Below the pieces are notes generated by a model. The model saw nothing but the letters and a program-made list of their open reading frames with translations, was not told the DNA's origin and ran no database searches. DNA of 18,392 nt from Saccoglossus kowalevskii (lineage: Eukaryota > Hemichordata > Enteropneusta > Harrimaniidae), in NCBI RefSeq assembly GCF_000003605.2, contig NW_003131562.1, positions 1 through 18,392 on the forward strand, written 5' to 3'. Positions within the stretch are counted from its first letter, which is position 1; each line of letters opens with the position of its first letter. The position numbers and the translations under genes are program-made. Shown piece after piece: positions 1 through 9,319 of this stretch.

Positions 1-190
1 TCACACTGTCTATGGGCAGGGTAATTGGACAGTCACTGTCTATGGGCAGGGTAATTGGAAAGTCACTGTGTATGGGCAGGGTAATTGGACAATCACTGTC
101 TATGGGCAGGGTAATTGGAAAGTCACTGTCTATGGGCAGGGTAATTGGTCAGTCACTGTGTATGAGCAGGATAATTGGACAATCACTGTC
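1..190 (+). repeat. Left-edge mixed monomers
   Basis: The window opens inside a unit (TCACACTGTC, an odd unit end with CACAC where TCAC-ACT is usual). It continues with monomers of the ACAG/AAAG/ACAA classes and a GGTCAG unit followed by a TATGAGCAGG unit. The order resembles the stretch just before the CTGGGC junction in block A (about 600-700), so it is probably the tail of another A-type module cut by the window edge. Nothing non-repetitive is present. Confidence 0.85.
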
Positions 191-1365
191 TATGGGCAGG
201 GTAATTGGACAGTCACTATGTTTGGGCAGGGTAATTGGACAGTCACTATGCTGGGCAGGGTAATTGGACAATCACTGTCTATGGGCAGGGTATTTGGACA
301 GTCACTATGTATGGGCAGGGTATTTGGACAGTCACTGTGTATGGGCAGGGTAATTGGACAGTCACTGTCTATGGGCAGGGTAATTAGAAAGTCACTGTGT
401 ATGGGCAGGGTAATTGGACAATCACTGTCTATGGGCAGGGTAATTGGAAAGTCACTGTGTATGGGCAGGGTAATTGGACAGTCACTGTCTATGGGCAGGG
501 TAATTGGACAGTCACTGTCTATTGGCAGGGTAATTGGAAAGTCACTGTGTATGGGCAGGGTAATTGGACAATCACTGTCTATGGGCAGGGTAATTGGAAA
601 GTCACTGTCTATGGGCTGGGTAATTGGTCAGTCACTGTGTATGGGCAGGGTAATTGGTCAGTCACTGTGTATGAGCAGGATAATTGGACAATCACTGTCT
701 ATGGGCAGGGTAATTGGACAGTCACTATGTTTGGGCAGGGTAATTGGACAGTTACTATGCTGGGCAGGGTAATTGGACAATCACTGTCTATGGGCAGGGT
801 ATTTGGACAGTCACTATGTATGGGCAGGGTATTTGGACAGTCACTGTGTATGGGCAGGGTAATTGGACAGTCGCTGTCTGGGCAGGGTAATTAGAAAGTC
901 ACTGTGTATGGGCAGGGTAATTGGACAATCACTGTCTATGGGCAGGGTAATTGGAAAGTCACTGTGTATGGGCAGGGTAATTGGACAGTCACTGTCTATG
1001 GGCAGGGTAATTGGACAGTCACTATGTTTGGGCAGGATAATTGGACAGTCACTGTGTATGGGCAGGGTAATTGGACAATCACTGTCTATGGGCAGGGTAA
1101 TTGGACAGTCACTGTGTATGGGCAGGGTAATTGGACAATCACTGTCTATGGGCAGGGTAATTGGACAGTCACTGTGTATGGGCAGGGTAATTGGACAGTC
1201 ACTGTTTATGGGCAGGGTAATTGGACAGTCACTGTCTATGGGCAGGTAATTGGACAATCACTGTGTATGGGCAGGGTAATTGGACAGTCACTGTGTATGG
1301 GCAGGGTAATTGGAAAGTCACTGTGTATGGACAGGGTAATTGGAAAGTCACTGTGTATGGGCAGG
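191..1365 (+). repeat. Higher-order block A1 (paired with 4,637-5,811)
   Basis: This block aligns with 4,637-5,811 at a constant offset of 4,446 bases. Shared landmarks are the 29-mer junctions CTGGGC at 251/4,697 and 760/5,206, the TTAGAAAG units at 384/4,830 and 891/5,337, the TCGCTGTCTGGG unit near 871/5,317, and the GGCAGGTAATT 29-mer near 1,240/5,690. Few differences were noticed; one is a unit near 1,200 that reads ACTGTTTATG where the partner has an ACAATCACTGTC unit. Homology stops where this copy enters the diverged CACTCTC unit near 1,365. Confidence 0.85.
384..890 (+). repeat. 507-bp higher-order module, copy 1
   Basis: The distance from one TTAGAAAG landmark to the next is 507 bases, which is 17 monomers minus 3. 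The loss comes from a CTGGGC 29-mer at 760 and a TCGCTGTCTGGG 2-base deletion near 877. The internal order includes a TATTGGCAGG unit, a TATGGGCTGG unit, two GGTCAG units and a TATGAGCAGGATAATT unit, then paired GTATTTGG units. The same order recurs at 4,830 and 13,731, and in shortened form at 6,979 and 16,031. Confidence 0.88.
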
Positions 1366-1384
1366 TATTTGGACACTCTCTGTG
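1356..1384 (+). repeat. Single diverged monomer (GGACACTCTC type)
   Basis: A 29-base unit reads GCAGGTATTTGG followed by ACACTCTCTGTG in place of ACAGTCACTGTG. It marks the point where A1 stops matching its partner at 5,802. The ACTCTC end variant is otherwise seen only in the diverged islands near 6,591-6,640 and 9,190-9,320, so this unit may be a relic of the same older subfamily. Confidence 0.75.
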
Positions 1385-1744
1385 TATGGGCAGGGTAATT
1401 GGACAGTCACTGTGTATGGGCAGGGTATTTGGACAGTCACTGTGTATGGGCAGGGTATTTGGACAGTCACTTTGTATGGGCAGGGTAATTGGACAGTCAC
1501 TGTCTATGGGCAGGGTAATTGGAAAGTCACTGTGTATGGGCAGGGTAATTGGACAATCACTGTCTATGGGCAGGGTAATTGGAAAGTCACTGTGTATGGG
1601 CAGGGTAATTGGACAATCACTGTCTATGGGCAGGGTATTTGGACAGTCACTGTCTATGGGCAGGGTATTTGGACAGTCACTGTCTATGGGCAGGGTAATT
1701 GGACAGTCACTGTCTATGGGCAGGGTAATTGGACAGTCACTGTG
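1385..1744 (+). repeat. Mixed monomers with tetramer phase and GTATTTGG pairs
   Basis: Units alternate between GTAATTGG and GTATTTGG types. The stretch includes CACTTTGTATGGG near 1,470, then an ACAG/AAAG/ACAA/AAAG run, then two GTATTTGG units ending GTC near 1,640-1,690. It resembles the start of B blocks but has its own order. No non-repeat sequence is present. Confidence 0.8.
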
Positions 1745-2310
1745 TATGAGCAGGATAATTGGACAATCACTGTCTATGGGCAGGATAATTGGACAATCAC
1801 TGTCTATGGGCAGGGTATTGGTACAGTCACTGTATGGGCAGGATAATTGGACAATCACTGTCTATGGGTAGGATATTTGGACAGTCACTGTCTATGGGCA
1901 GGGTATTTGGACAGTCACTGTATGGGCAGGATAATTGGACAATCACTGTCTATGGGCAGGGTATTTGGACAGTCACTGTGTATGGGCAGGGTATTTGGAC
2001 AGTCACTTTGTATGGGCAGGGTAATTGGACAGTCACTGTCTATGGGCAGGGTAATTGGAAAGTCACTGTGTATGGGCAGGGTAATTGGACAATCACTGTC
2101 TATGGGCAGGGTAATTGGAAAGTCACTGTGTATGGGCAGGGTAATTGGACAGTCACTGTCTATGGGCAGGGTAATTGGAAAGTCACTGTGTATGGGCAGG
2201 GTAATTGGACAATCACTGTCTATGGGCAGGGTAATTGGAAAGTCACTGTGTATGGGCAGGGTAATTGGACAGTCACTGTGTATGAGCAGAGTAATTGGAC
2301 AATCACTGTC
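1745..2310 (+). repeat. Higher-order block B1 (paired with 3,742-4,307)
   Basis: The block starts with a TATGAGCAGGATAATT unit and contains GTATTGGTACAG, the two 28-mer junctions CTGTATGGG at 1,833 and 1,921, and the rare TATGGGTAGG unit at 1,863. It then has GTATTTGG units and a tetramer run. The offset to the next copy is 1,997 bases (1,863 to 3,860 and 2,011 to 4,008). One visible difference is TATGAGCAGAGTAATT here against TATGAGCAGGATAATT in the partner. Other TATGGGTAGG markers lie at 3,324, 3,860, 8,636, 11,081, 12,723 and 15,061. Confidence 0.85.
2011..2250 (+). repeat. Two copies of a 120-bp tetramer
   Basis: Eight consecutive 30-mers follow the strict order ACAG..GTC, AAAG..GTG, ACAA..GTC, AAAG..GTG, twice. 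The same ordered run recurs at 3,472-3,711, 4,008-4,247, 8,784-9,023, 14,673-14,912, 15,209-15,448 and 17,211-17,450. Shortened forms lie at 10,723-10,932 and 11,229-11,408. Individual copies carry private changes, for example TATGAGCAGG at 3,682 and TATGGACAGG near 17,361. Confidence 0.9.
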
Positions 2311-2540
2311 TATGGGCAGGGTAATTGGACAGTCACTGTGTATGGGCAGGATAATTGGACAGTCACTGTGTATGGGCAGGGTAATTGGACAATCACTGTC
2401 TATGGGCAGGGTAATTGGACAGTCACTGTGTATGGGCAGGGTAATTGGACAATCACTGTCTATGGGCAGGGTAATTGGACAGTCACTGTGTATGGGCAGG
2501 TAATTGGACAATCACTGTGTATGGGCAGGGTAATTGGACA
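2311..2540 (+). repeat. 60-bp dimer run (ACAG..GTG / ACAA..GTC)
   Basis: Alternating monomers ending ACAGTCACTGTG and ACAATCACTGTC give a 60-bp period. The run ends in the GGCAGGTAATT 29-mer near 2,498. Similar runs occur at about 1,041-1,240, 5,490-5,690, 7,560-7,780, 9,715-9,980, 11,480-11,630 and 11,720-11,865, and each ends in the same 29-mer. Confidence 0.88.
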
Positions 2541-3760
2541 GTCACTGTGTATGGACAGGGTAATTGGAAAGTCACTGTGTATGGGCAGGGTAATTGGTCA
2601 GTCACTGTATGGGCAGGATAATTGGACAATCACTGTCTATGGGCAGGGTAATTGGACAGTCACTGTGTATGGGCAGGGTAATTGGTCAGTCACTGTGTAT
2701 GGACAGGGTAATTGGAAAGTCACTGTGTATGGGCAGGGTAATTGGAAAGTCACTGTGTATGGGCAGGGTAATTGGTCAGTCACTGTATGGGCAGGATAAT
2801 TGGACAATCACTGTCTATGGGCAGGATAATTGGACAATCACTGTCTATGGGCAGGGTATTGGTAAAGTCACTGTGTATGGGCAGGATAATTGGACAATCA
2901 CTGTCTACGGGCAGGGTAATTGGACAGTCACTGTCTATGGGCAGGATAATTGGACAATCACTGTCTATGGGCAGGATAATTGGACAATCACTGTCTATGG
3001 GCAGGGTATTGGTACAGTCACTGTGTATGGGCAGGATAATTGGACAATCACTGTCTATGGGCAGGGTATTTGGACAGTCACTGTCTATGGGCAGGGTATT
3101 TGGACAGTCACTGTGTATGGGCAGGATAATTGGACAATCACTGTCTATGGGCAGGGTAATTGGAAAGTCACTGTGTATGGGCAGGGTAATTGGTCAGTCA
3201 CTGTATGGGCAGGATAATTGGACAATCACTGTCTATGGGCAGGATAATTGGACAATCACTGTCTATGGGCAGGGTATTGGTACAGTCACTGTGTATGGGC
3301 AGGATAATTGGACAATCACTGTCTATGGGTAGGATATTTGGACAGTCACTGTCTATGGGCAGGGTATTTGGACAGTCACTGTATGGGCAGGATAATTGGA
3401 CAATCACTGTCTATGGGCAGGGTATTTGGACAGTCACTGTGTATGGGCAGGGTATTTGGACAGTCACTTTGTATGGGCAGGGTAATTGGACAGTCACTGT
3501 CTATGGGCAGGGTAATTGGAAAGTCACTGTGTATGGGCAGGGTAATTGGACAATCACTGTCTATGGGCAGGGTAATTGGAAAGTCACTGTGTATGGGCAG
3601 GGTAATTGGACAGTCACTGTCTATGGGCAGGGTAATTGGAAAGTCACTGTGTATGGGCAGGGTAATTGGACAATCACTGTCTATGAGCAGGGTAATTGGA
3701 AAGTCACTGTGTATGGGCAGGGTAATTGGACAGTCACTGTGTATGAGCAGGATAATTGGA
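2541..3760 (+). repeat. Higher-order block C1 (paired with 7,853-9,072)
   Basis: The block aligns with 7,853-9,072 at an offset of 5,312 bases over about 1.2 kb. I noticed no difference; the repeated-frame peptides of the two copies are identical. Landmarks are TATGGACAGG, CTGTATGGG junctions at 2,608, 2,786, 3,204 and 3,382, GGTAAAG at 2,861, the CTACGGGCAGG unit near 2,908 and TATGGGTAGG at 3,324. The partner diverges where the 9,054 island begins. Confidence 0.9.
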
Positions 3761-3859
3761 CAATCACTGTCTATGGGCAGGATAATTGGACAATCACTGT
3801 CTATGGGCAGGGTATTGGTACAGTCACTGTATGGGCAGGATAATTGGACAATCACTGTC
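3324..3859 (+). repeat. 536-bp higher-order module (18 monomers minus 4 bases)
   Basis: The distance between the TATGGGTAGG landmarks at 3,324 and 3,860 is 536 bases, containing two CTGTATGGG 28-mer junctions (3,382 and 3,830). The following copy starts at 3,860 with the same order, so B modules have been tandemly duplicated here. Confidence 0.85.
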
Positions 3860-4636
3860 TATGGGTAGGATATTTGGACAGTCACTGTCTATGGGCAGGG
3901 TATTTGGACAGTCACTGTATGGGCAGGATAATTGGACAATCACTGTCTATGGGCAGGGTATTTGGACAGTCACTGTGTATGGGCAGGGTATTTGGACAGT
4001 CACTTTGTATGGGCAGGGTAATTGGACAGTCACTGTCTATGGGCAGGGTAATTGGAAAGTCACTGTGTATGGGCAGGGTAATTGGACAATCACTGTCTAT
4101 GGGCAGGGTAATTGGAAAGTCACTGTGTATGGGCAGGGTAATTGGACAGTCACTGTCTATGGGCAGGGTAATTGGAAAGTCACTGTGTATGGGCAGGGTA
4201 ATTGGACAATCACTGTCTATGGGCAGGGTAATTGGAAAGTCACTGTGTATGGGCAGGGTAATTGGACAGTCACTGTGTATGAGCAGGATAATTGGACAAT
4301 CACTGTCTATGGGCAGGGTAATTGGAAAGTCACTGTGTATGGGCAGGGTAATTGGACAGTCACTGTGTATGGGCAGGGTAATTGGACAGTCACTATGTTT
4401 GGGCAGGGTAATTGGACAGTCACTATGTTTGGGCAGGGTAATTGGACAGTCACTATGCTGGGCAGGGTAATTGGACAATCACTGTCTATGGGCAGGGTAT
4501 TTGGACAGTCACTGTGTATGAGCAGGATAATTGGACAATCACTGTCTATGGGCAGGGTAATTGGAAAGTCACTGTGTATGGGCAAATTAATTGGACAGTC
4601 ACTGTGTATGGGCAAATTAATTGGACAGTCACTGTG
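3742..4636 (+). repeat. Higher-order block B2 leading into CAAATTAATT units
   Basis: The first half repeats B1. After the tetramer run (4,008-4,247) come TTTGGGCAGG units, a CTGGGC junction at 4,458, and two consecutive GGCAAATTAATTGG units near 4,581 and 4,611. That unit carries G9A, G10A and G11T and occurs only five times: 4,581, 4,611, 6,761, 13,484 and 15,784 approximately. The whole block has a second copy at offset 11,201. Confidence 0.85.
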
Positions 4637-5811
4637 TATGGGCAGGGTAATTGGACAGTCACTATGTTTGGGCAGGGTAATTGGACAGTCACTATGCTGG
4701 GCAGGGTAATTGGACAATCACTGTCTATGGGCAGGGTATTTGGACAGTCACTATGTATGGGCAGGGTATTTGGACAGTCACTGTGTATGGGCAGGGTAAT
4801 TGGACAGTCACTGTCTATGGGCAGGGTAATTAGAAAGTCACTGTGTATGGGCAGGGTAATTGGACAATCACTGTCTATGGGCAGGGTAATTGGAAAGTCA
4901 CTGTGTATGGGCAGGGTAATTGGACAGTCACTGTCTATGGGCAGGGTAATTGGACAGTCACTGTCTATTGGCAGGGTAATTGGAAAGTCACTGTGTATGG
5001 GCAGGGTAATTGGACAATCACTGTCTATGGGCAGGGTAATTGGAAAGTCACTGTCTATGGGCTGGGTAATTGGTCAGTCACTGTGTATGGGCAGGGTAAT
5101 TGGTCAGTCACTGTGTATGAGCAGGATAATTGGACAATCACTGTCTATGGGCAGGGTAATTGGACAGTCACTATGTTTGGGCAGGGTAATTGGACAGTTA
5201 CTATGCTGGGCAGGGTAATTGGACAATCACTGTCTATGGGCAGGGTATTTGGACAGTCACTATGTATGGGCAGGGTATTTGGACAGTCACTGTGTATGGG
5301 CAGGGTAATTGGACAGTCGCTGTCTGGGCAGGGTAATTAGAAAGTCACTGTGTATGGGCAGGGTAATTGGACAATCACTGTCTATGGGCAGGGTAATTGG
5401 AAAGTCACTGTGTATGGGCAGGGTAATTGGACAGTCACTGTCTATGGGCAGGGTAATTGGACAGTCACTATGTTTGGGCAGGATAATTGGACAGTCACTG
5501 TGTATGGGCAGGGTAATTGGACAATCACTGTCTATGGGCAGGGTAATTGGACAGTCACTGTGTATGGGCAGGGTAATTGGACAATCACTGTCTATGGGCA
5601 GGGTAATTGGACAGTCACTGTGTATGGGCAGGGTAATTGGACAATCACTGTCTATGGGCAGGGTAATTGGACAGTCACTGTGTATGGGCAGGTAATTGGA
5701 CAATCACTGTGTATGGGCAGGGTAATTGGACAGTCACTGTGTATGGGCAGGGTAATTGGAAAGTCACTGTGTATGGACAGGGTAATTGGAAAGTCACTGT
5801 GTATGGGCAGG
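4637..5811 (+). repeat. Higher-order block A2
   Basis: This is the second copy of 191-1,365 (offset 4,446) and also aligns with 15,838-16,480 (offset 11,201, with a 60-base deletion there). It holds the 507-bp module between the TTAGAAAG landmarks at 4,830 and 5,337. At 5,802 it continues into a GGTCAG unit and a CTGTATGGG junction rather than the diverged unit seen in A1. Confidence 0.87.
4830..5336 (+). repeat. 507-bp higher-order module, copy 2
   Basis: Same length and unit order as 384-890, including TATTGGCAGG, TATGGGCTGG, the paired GGTCAG units, the AGTTACTATG-CTGGGC junction at 5,206 and the TCGCTGTCTGGG deletion unit just before the closing TTAGAAAG. Confidence 0.88.
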
Positions 5812-6260
5812 GTAATTGGTCAGTCACTGTATGGGCAGGATAATTGGACAATCACTGTCTATGGGCAGGGTAATTGGACAGTCACTGTGTATGGGCAGGG
5901 TAATTGGTCAGTCACTGTGTATGGACAGGGTAATTGGAAAGTCACTGTGTATGGGCAGGGTAATTGGAAAGTCACTGTGTATGGGCAGGGTAATTGGTCA
6001 GTCACTGTATGGGCAGGATAATTGGACAATCACTGTCTATGGGCAGGATAATTGGACAATCACTGTCTATGGGCAGGGTATTGGTAAAGTCACTGTGTAT
6101 GGGCAGGATAATTGGACAATCACTGTCTACGGGCAGGGTAATTGGACAGTCACTGTCTATGGGCAGGATAATTGGACAATCCCTGTCTATGGGCAGGATA
6201 ATTGGACAATCACTGTCTATGGGCAGGTATTGGTACAGTCACTGTGTATGGGCAGGATAA
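5812..6260 (+). repeat. Partial C module (paired with about 7,902-8,350)
   Basis: GGTAAAG at 6,083 and the CTACGGG unit near 6,128 place this stretch 2,090 bases before its C2 counterpart (8,173). Private changes are ACAATCCCTGTC at 6,181 and a one-base-shorter GCAGGTATTGGTAC unit near 6,223. It is truncated compared with C1 and C2. Confidence 0.83.
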
Positions 6261-6546
6261 TTGGACAATCACTGTCTATGGGCAGGGTATTTGGACAGTC
6301 ACTGTCTATGGGCAGGGTAATTGGAAAGTCACTGTGTATGGGCAGGATAATTGGACAATCACTGTCTATGGGCAGGGTAATTGGAAAGTCACTGTGTATG
6401 GGCAGGGTAATTGGACAATCACTGTCTATGAGCAGGGTAATTGGAAAGTCACTGTGTATGGGCAGGGTAATTGGACAGTCACTGTGTATGAGCAGGATAA
6501 TTGGACAATCACTGTCTATGGGCAGGATAATTGGACAGTCACTGTG
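6261..6546 (+). repeat. Shortened C/B mosaic
   Basis: GTATTTGG, AAAG, ATAATT-ACAA and TATGAGCAGG units follow in an order that joins the end of a C module to the end of a B module, with the intervening units lost. It runs directly into the diverged island. Confidence 0.75.
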
Positions 6547-6785
6547 TATGGGCAGGGTAATGGGACAGTCACTATGTTTGGGCGAGGTAATTGGACACTC
6601 TGTATGTTTGGACAAGATAATTGGACACTCTCTATGCTGGGCAGGGAAATTGAACAATCCCTGTCTATGGGCAGGGTATTTGGACCGTCGCTGTGTATGA
6701 GCAGGATAATTGGACCATCGCTGTCTATGGGCAGGGTAATTGGAAAGTCTCTGTGTATGGGCAAATTAATTGGACCGTCGCTGTG
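6547..6785 (+). repeat. Diverged monomer island I
   Basis: Eight monomers stay in register but carry many substitutions absent elsewhere: AATGGGACAG, TTTGGGCGAGG, ACACTCTGTATG, TTTGGACAAGATAATT, ACACTCTCTATG, CAGGGAAATTGAAC, ACAATCCCTG, and ACCGTCGCTG (twice) or ACCATCGCTG. The unit order (TTTGGG, CTGGGC at 6,637, GTATTTGG, TATGAGCAGG, AAAG, CAAATTAATT) is the order seen at 4,428-4,636. It is therefore an old or divergent copy of that segment, not foreign DNA. Confidence 0.87.
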
Positions 6786-7400
6786 TATGGGCAGGGTAAT
6801 TGGACAGTCACTATGTTTGGGCAGGGTAATTGGACAGTCACTATGCTGGGCAGGGTAATTGGACAATCACTGTCTATGGGCAGGGTATTTGGACAGTCAC
6901 TATGTATGGGCAGGGTATTTGGACAGTCACTGTGTATGGGCAGGGTAATTGGACAGTCACTGTCTATGGGCAGGGTAATTAGAAAGTCACTGTGTATGGG
7001 CAGGGTAATTGGACAATCACTGTCTATGGGCAGGGTAATTGGAAAGTCACTGTGTATGGGCAGGGTAATTGGACAGTCACTGTCTATGGGCAGGGTAATT
7101 GGATAGTCACTGTCTATTGGCAGGGTAATTGGAAAGTCACTGTGTATGGGCAGGGTAATTGAACAATCACTGTCTATGGGCAGGGTAATTGGAAAGTCAC
7201 TGTCTATGGGCTGGGTAATTGGTCAGTCACTGTGTATGGGCAGGGTAATTGGTCAGTCACTGTGTATGAGCAGGATAATTGGACAATCACTGTCTATGGG
7301 CAGGGTAATTGGACAGTCACTGTGTATGGGCAGGGTAATTGGACAGTCACTGTGTATGGGCAGGGTAATTGGACAGTCGCTGTCTGGGCAGGGTAATTAG
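6786..7400 (+). repeat. Shortened block A with 418-bp module
   Basis: The CTGGGC junction at 6,846 and the TTAGAAAG landmarks at 6,979 and 7,397 identify an A block. The landmark spacing is 418 instead of 507 bases. Three monomers, including the internal CTGGGC 29-mer, are absent, which accounts for the 89-base difference. Private changes are GGATAGTC near 7,103 and GAACAATC near 7,161. Confidence 0.85.
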
Positions 7401-7852
7401 AAAGTCACTGTGTATGGGCAGGGTAATTGGACAATCACTGTCTATGGGCAGGGTAATTGGAAAGTCACTGTGTATGGGCAGGGTAATTGGACAGTCACTG
7501 TCTATGGGCAGGGTAATTGGACAGTCACTATGTTTGGGCAGGATAATTGGACAGTCACTGTGTATGGGCAGGGTAATTGGACAATCACTGTCTATGGGCA
7601 GGGTAATTGGACAGTCACTGTGTATGGGCAGGATAATTGGACAGTCACTGTGTATGGGCAGGGTAATTGGACAATCACTGTCTATGGGCAGGGTAATTGG
7701 ACAGTCACTGTGTATGGGCAGGGTAATTGGACAATCACTGTCTATGGGCAGGGTAATTGGACAGTCACTGTGTATGGGCAGGTAATTGGACAATCACTGT
7801 GTATGGGCAGGGTAATTGGACAGTCACTGTGTATGGGCAGGGTAATTGGAAA
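7401..7852 (+). repeat. 60-bp dimer run following the A module
   Basis: The order copies 5,341-5,800 (offset 2,060 at the start) but has two extra monomers near 7,593-7,652, which include a TATGGGCAGGATAATTGGAC unit. It ends in the GGCAGGTAATT 29-mer near 7,780 and a TATGGACAGG unit. Confidence 0.83.
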
Positions 7853-9053
7853 GTCACTGTGTATGGACAGGGTAATTGGAAAGTCACTGTGTATGGGCAG
7901 GGTAATTGGTCAGTCACTGTATGGGCAGGATAATTGGACAATCACTGTCTATGGGCAGGGTAATTGGACAGTCACTGTGTATGGGCAGGGTAATTGGTCA
8001 GTCACTGTGTATGGACAGGGTAATTGGAAAGTCACTGTGTATGGGCAGGGTAATTGGAAAGTCACTGTGTATGGGCAGGGTAATTGGTCAGTCACTGTAT
8101 GGGCAGGATAATTGGACAATCACTGTCTATGGGCAGGATAATTGGACAATCACTGTCTATGGGCAGGGTATTGGTAAAGTCACTGTGTATGGGCAGGATA
8201 ATTGGACAATCACTGTCTACGGGCAGGGTAATTGGACAGTCACTGTCTATGGGCAGGATAATTGGACAATCACTGTCTATGGGCAGGATAATTGGACAAT
8301 CACTGTCTATGGGCAGGGTATTGGTACAGTCACTGTGTATGGGCAGGATAATTGGACAATCACTGTCTATGGGCAGGGTATTTGGACAGTCACTGTCTAT
8401 GGGCAGGGTATTTGGACAGTCACTGTGTATGGGCAGGATAATTGGACAATCACTGTCTATGGGCAGGGTAATTGGAAAGTCACTGTGTATGGGCAGGGTA
8501 ATTGGTCAGTCACTGTATGGGCAGGATAATTGGACAATCACTGTCTATGGGCAGGATAATTGGACAATCACTGTCTATGGGCAGGGTATTGGTACAGTCA
8601 CTGTGTATGGGCAGGATAATTGGACAATCACTGTCTATGGGTAGGATATTTGGACAGTCACTGTCTATGGGCAGGGTATTTGGACAGTCACTGTATGGGC
8701 AGGATAATTGGACAATCACTGTCTATGGGCAGGGTATTTGGACAGTCACTGTGTATGGGCAGGGTATTTGGACAGTCACTTTGTATGGGCAGGGTAATTG
8801 GACAGTCACTGTCTATGGGCAGGGTAATTGGAAAGTCACTGTGTATGGGCAGGGTAATTGGACAATCACTGTCTATGGGCAGGGTAATTGGAAAGTCACT
8901 GTGTATGGGCAGGGTAATTGGACAGTCACTGTCTATGGGCAGGGTAATTGGAAAGTCACTGTGTATGGGCAGGGTAATTGGACAATCACTGTCTATGAGC
9001 AGGGTAATTGGAAAGTCACTGTGTATGGGCAGGGTAATTGGACAGTCACTGTG
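7853..9053 (+). repeat. Higher-order block C2
   Basis: Second copy of 2,541-3,741 (offset 5,312). Markers are GGTAAAG at 8,173, TATGGGTAGG at 8,636, CTGTATGGG junctions at 7,920, 8,098, 8,516 and 8,694, and the tetramer run 8,784-9,023. Identity ends abruptly inside the TATGAGCAGGATAATTGG unit at 9,054, where island II begins. Confidence 0.9.
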
Positions 9054-9319
9054 TATGAGCAGGATAATTGGAAAGTCTCTGGGTTCGGACAGGGTAATTG
9101 GAAAGTCACTGTGTATGGGCAGGGTAAACGGTCAGTCACTGTATGCACAGGATAATTGGACAATCAGTGTTTAGGGACAGGTTAATTGGACACTCTCTGT
9201 GTAGGGGCAGGATAATTGGTCAGTCACTGTGTAAGCACGGTATAATTGCAAACTCTGTGTATGGGCACAGGATAATTGCAATCTCTGTGTGTGGGCACGG
9301 GATAAGTACTCTCTCTGTG
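9054..9319 (+). repeat. Diverged monomer island II (most degenerate part of the window)
   Basis: About nine monomers stay recognisable but are heavily changed: AAAGTCTCTGGG, TTCGGACAGGG, GGGTAAACGGTCAG, TATGCACAGGATAATT, CAATCAGTGTTTAGGGACAGG, ACACTCTCTGTGTAGGGGCAG, GTGTAAGCACGG, TATAATTGCAAACTCTG, GGGCACAGGATAATTGC and GCACGGGATAAGTACTCTC. Several lack the TGGAC core and have GCAC in place of GCAG. Length drift (a 28-base unit ending at 9,259) adds to the divergence. The array returns cleanly to consensus C-type units at 9,320. Confidence 0.9.

Noticed and set aside
4581-4640. AT-rich regulatory element (CAAATTAATT)
   Set aside because: It is a three-base variant of the ordinary monomer found at five places, with no adjacent gene to regulate.
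6547-6785. Inserted mobile element
   Set aside because: All units remain in 30-bp register and follow the order of 4,428-4,636; there are no terminal repeats or target duplications.
9081-9100. CENP-B box-like TTCG in the diverged island
   Set aside because: TTCGGACAGGG lacks the required A and CGGG at the right spacing, and it occurs once only.
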